Assembly (NCBI GenBank): GCA_023052935.1
Contig: CM041298.1
Span: 24,332,192 to 24,396,191 of the forward strand
From: Piezodorus guildinii
Lineage: Eukaryota > Arthropoda > Insecta > Hemiptera > Pentatomidae
DNA: 64,000 nucleotides
Direction: 5' to 3'
Positions 63,711-64,000 of this stretch are shown one piece after another. The first letter of the stretch is position 1, and each line of letters starts with the position of its first letter. The position numbers were made by a program, and so were the translations under genes. Below the pieces are notes generated by a model, which was not told the origin of the DNA, searched no databases, and saw only the letters and a list, made by a program, of their open reading frames with translations.

Positions 63711-64000
63711 TAAAACGTTTTAGTATAATTTAGAACATAACTGATTGTGTAATTAGTACCTACCTTTAGAAAATAATTGCATTTCTAATTTGCTTTTTTA
63801 AAGGACTTGAGGGTTCATTAGATAAAATCAAATTGAAGATTTCGATAAAACTATATGATCTGCTTTAGTACCTTTTGGAAATCAAAGTCCCAGTCAGTTA
63901 GATTTATCCCTTAATGGATATATGAATAATTTATATACTTGTTCGAAAATATACGTTTTACCCGTTCCAGGGCATAACATATGTACGTGTAGCAAGGGCG
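63711..64000 (-). repeat. Family C repeat, inverted, cut by the window edge
   Basis: It starts TAAAACGTTTTAGTA and is the reverse complement of 32291-32654 over the visible 290 bp, ending at the edge within 'GTACGTGTAGCAAGGGCG'. Conservation is high. Confidence 0.8.

Overview
This window is AT-rich, repeat-dense eukaryotic DNA, almost certainly from an insect. The grounds are an errantivirus-type (gypsy-clade) element with an env-like third ORF, a Jockey-type non-LTR element, two mariners, an RTE-like RT element, CsRn1-type Gypsy LTRs with a tRNA-Trp primer site, a tRNA-derived SINE, and spliced exons of a host gene. No bacterial features are present. The species cannot be named from the sequence.

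Layout. 1-6.9 kb: pieces of a ~0.9 kb interspersed family (called family A here), SINE-1 copies and a TIR-bearing family B. 6.94-11.99 kb: a full-length but broken Jockey element with a 13-bp target duplication. 12.06-14.13 kb: a family A copy holding a 5'-truncated RTE-like element. 14.75-16.18 kb: a family A copy holding a foldback element with 247-bp arms and a hammerhead-like motif. 16.2-26.8 kb: family A/B copies, one SINE, a decayed RT with a (TA)n tract, and long unrecognised stretches. 26.98-30.20 kb: a mariner split by a young, internally deleted CsRn1-like LTR element. 31.8-41.0 kb: family A copies, one split by a 7.3-kb errantivirus. 41.2-44.1 kb: two minus-strand exons of a host gene encoding a Pro/Gln/Asn-rich protein ending in EF-hands; the intron holds a deleted mariner. 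44.3-49.9 kb: family A, B and SINE copies. 49.9-55.0 kb: a decayed Gypsy-like element on the minus strand, carrying a solo CsRn1-like LTR and a second SINE. 55.1-58.1 kb: more A and B copies. 58.9-60.7 kb: a SINE and a polyadenylated retrocopy-like stretch. 61.1-63.4 kb: an RT plus RNase H non-LTR element between 73-bp direct repeats.

The window is best read as nested insertions. Family A looks like a non-autonomous Helentron/HINE-type rolling-circle element: it begins TCTGG, has subterminal inverted repeats and a terminal palindrome, carries an internal (CA)n tract, and inserts in T/A runs without an obvious long target duplication. It lies inside family B at several places and is itself the target of the RTE-like, foldback, errantivirus, SINE and mariner insertions. 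The only host gene I can support is the EF-hand gene.
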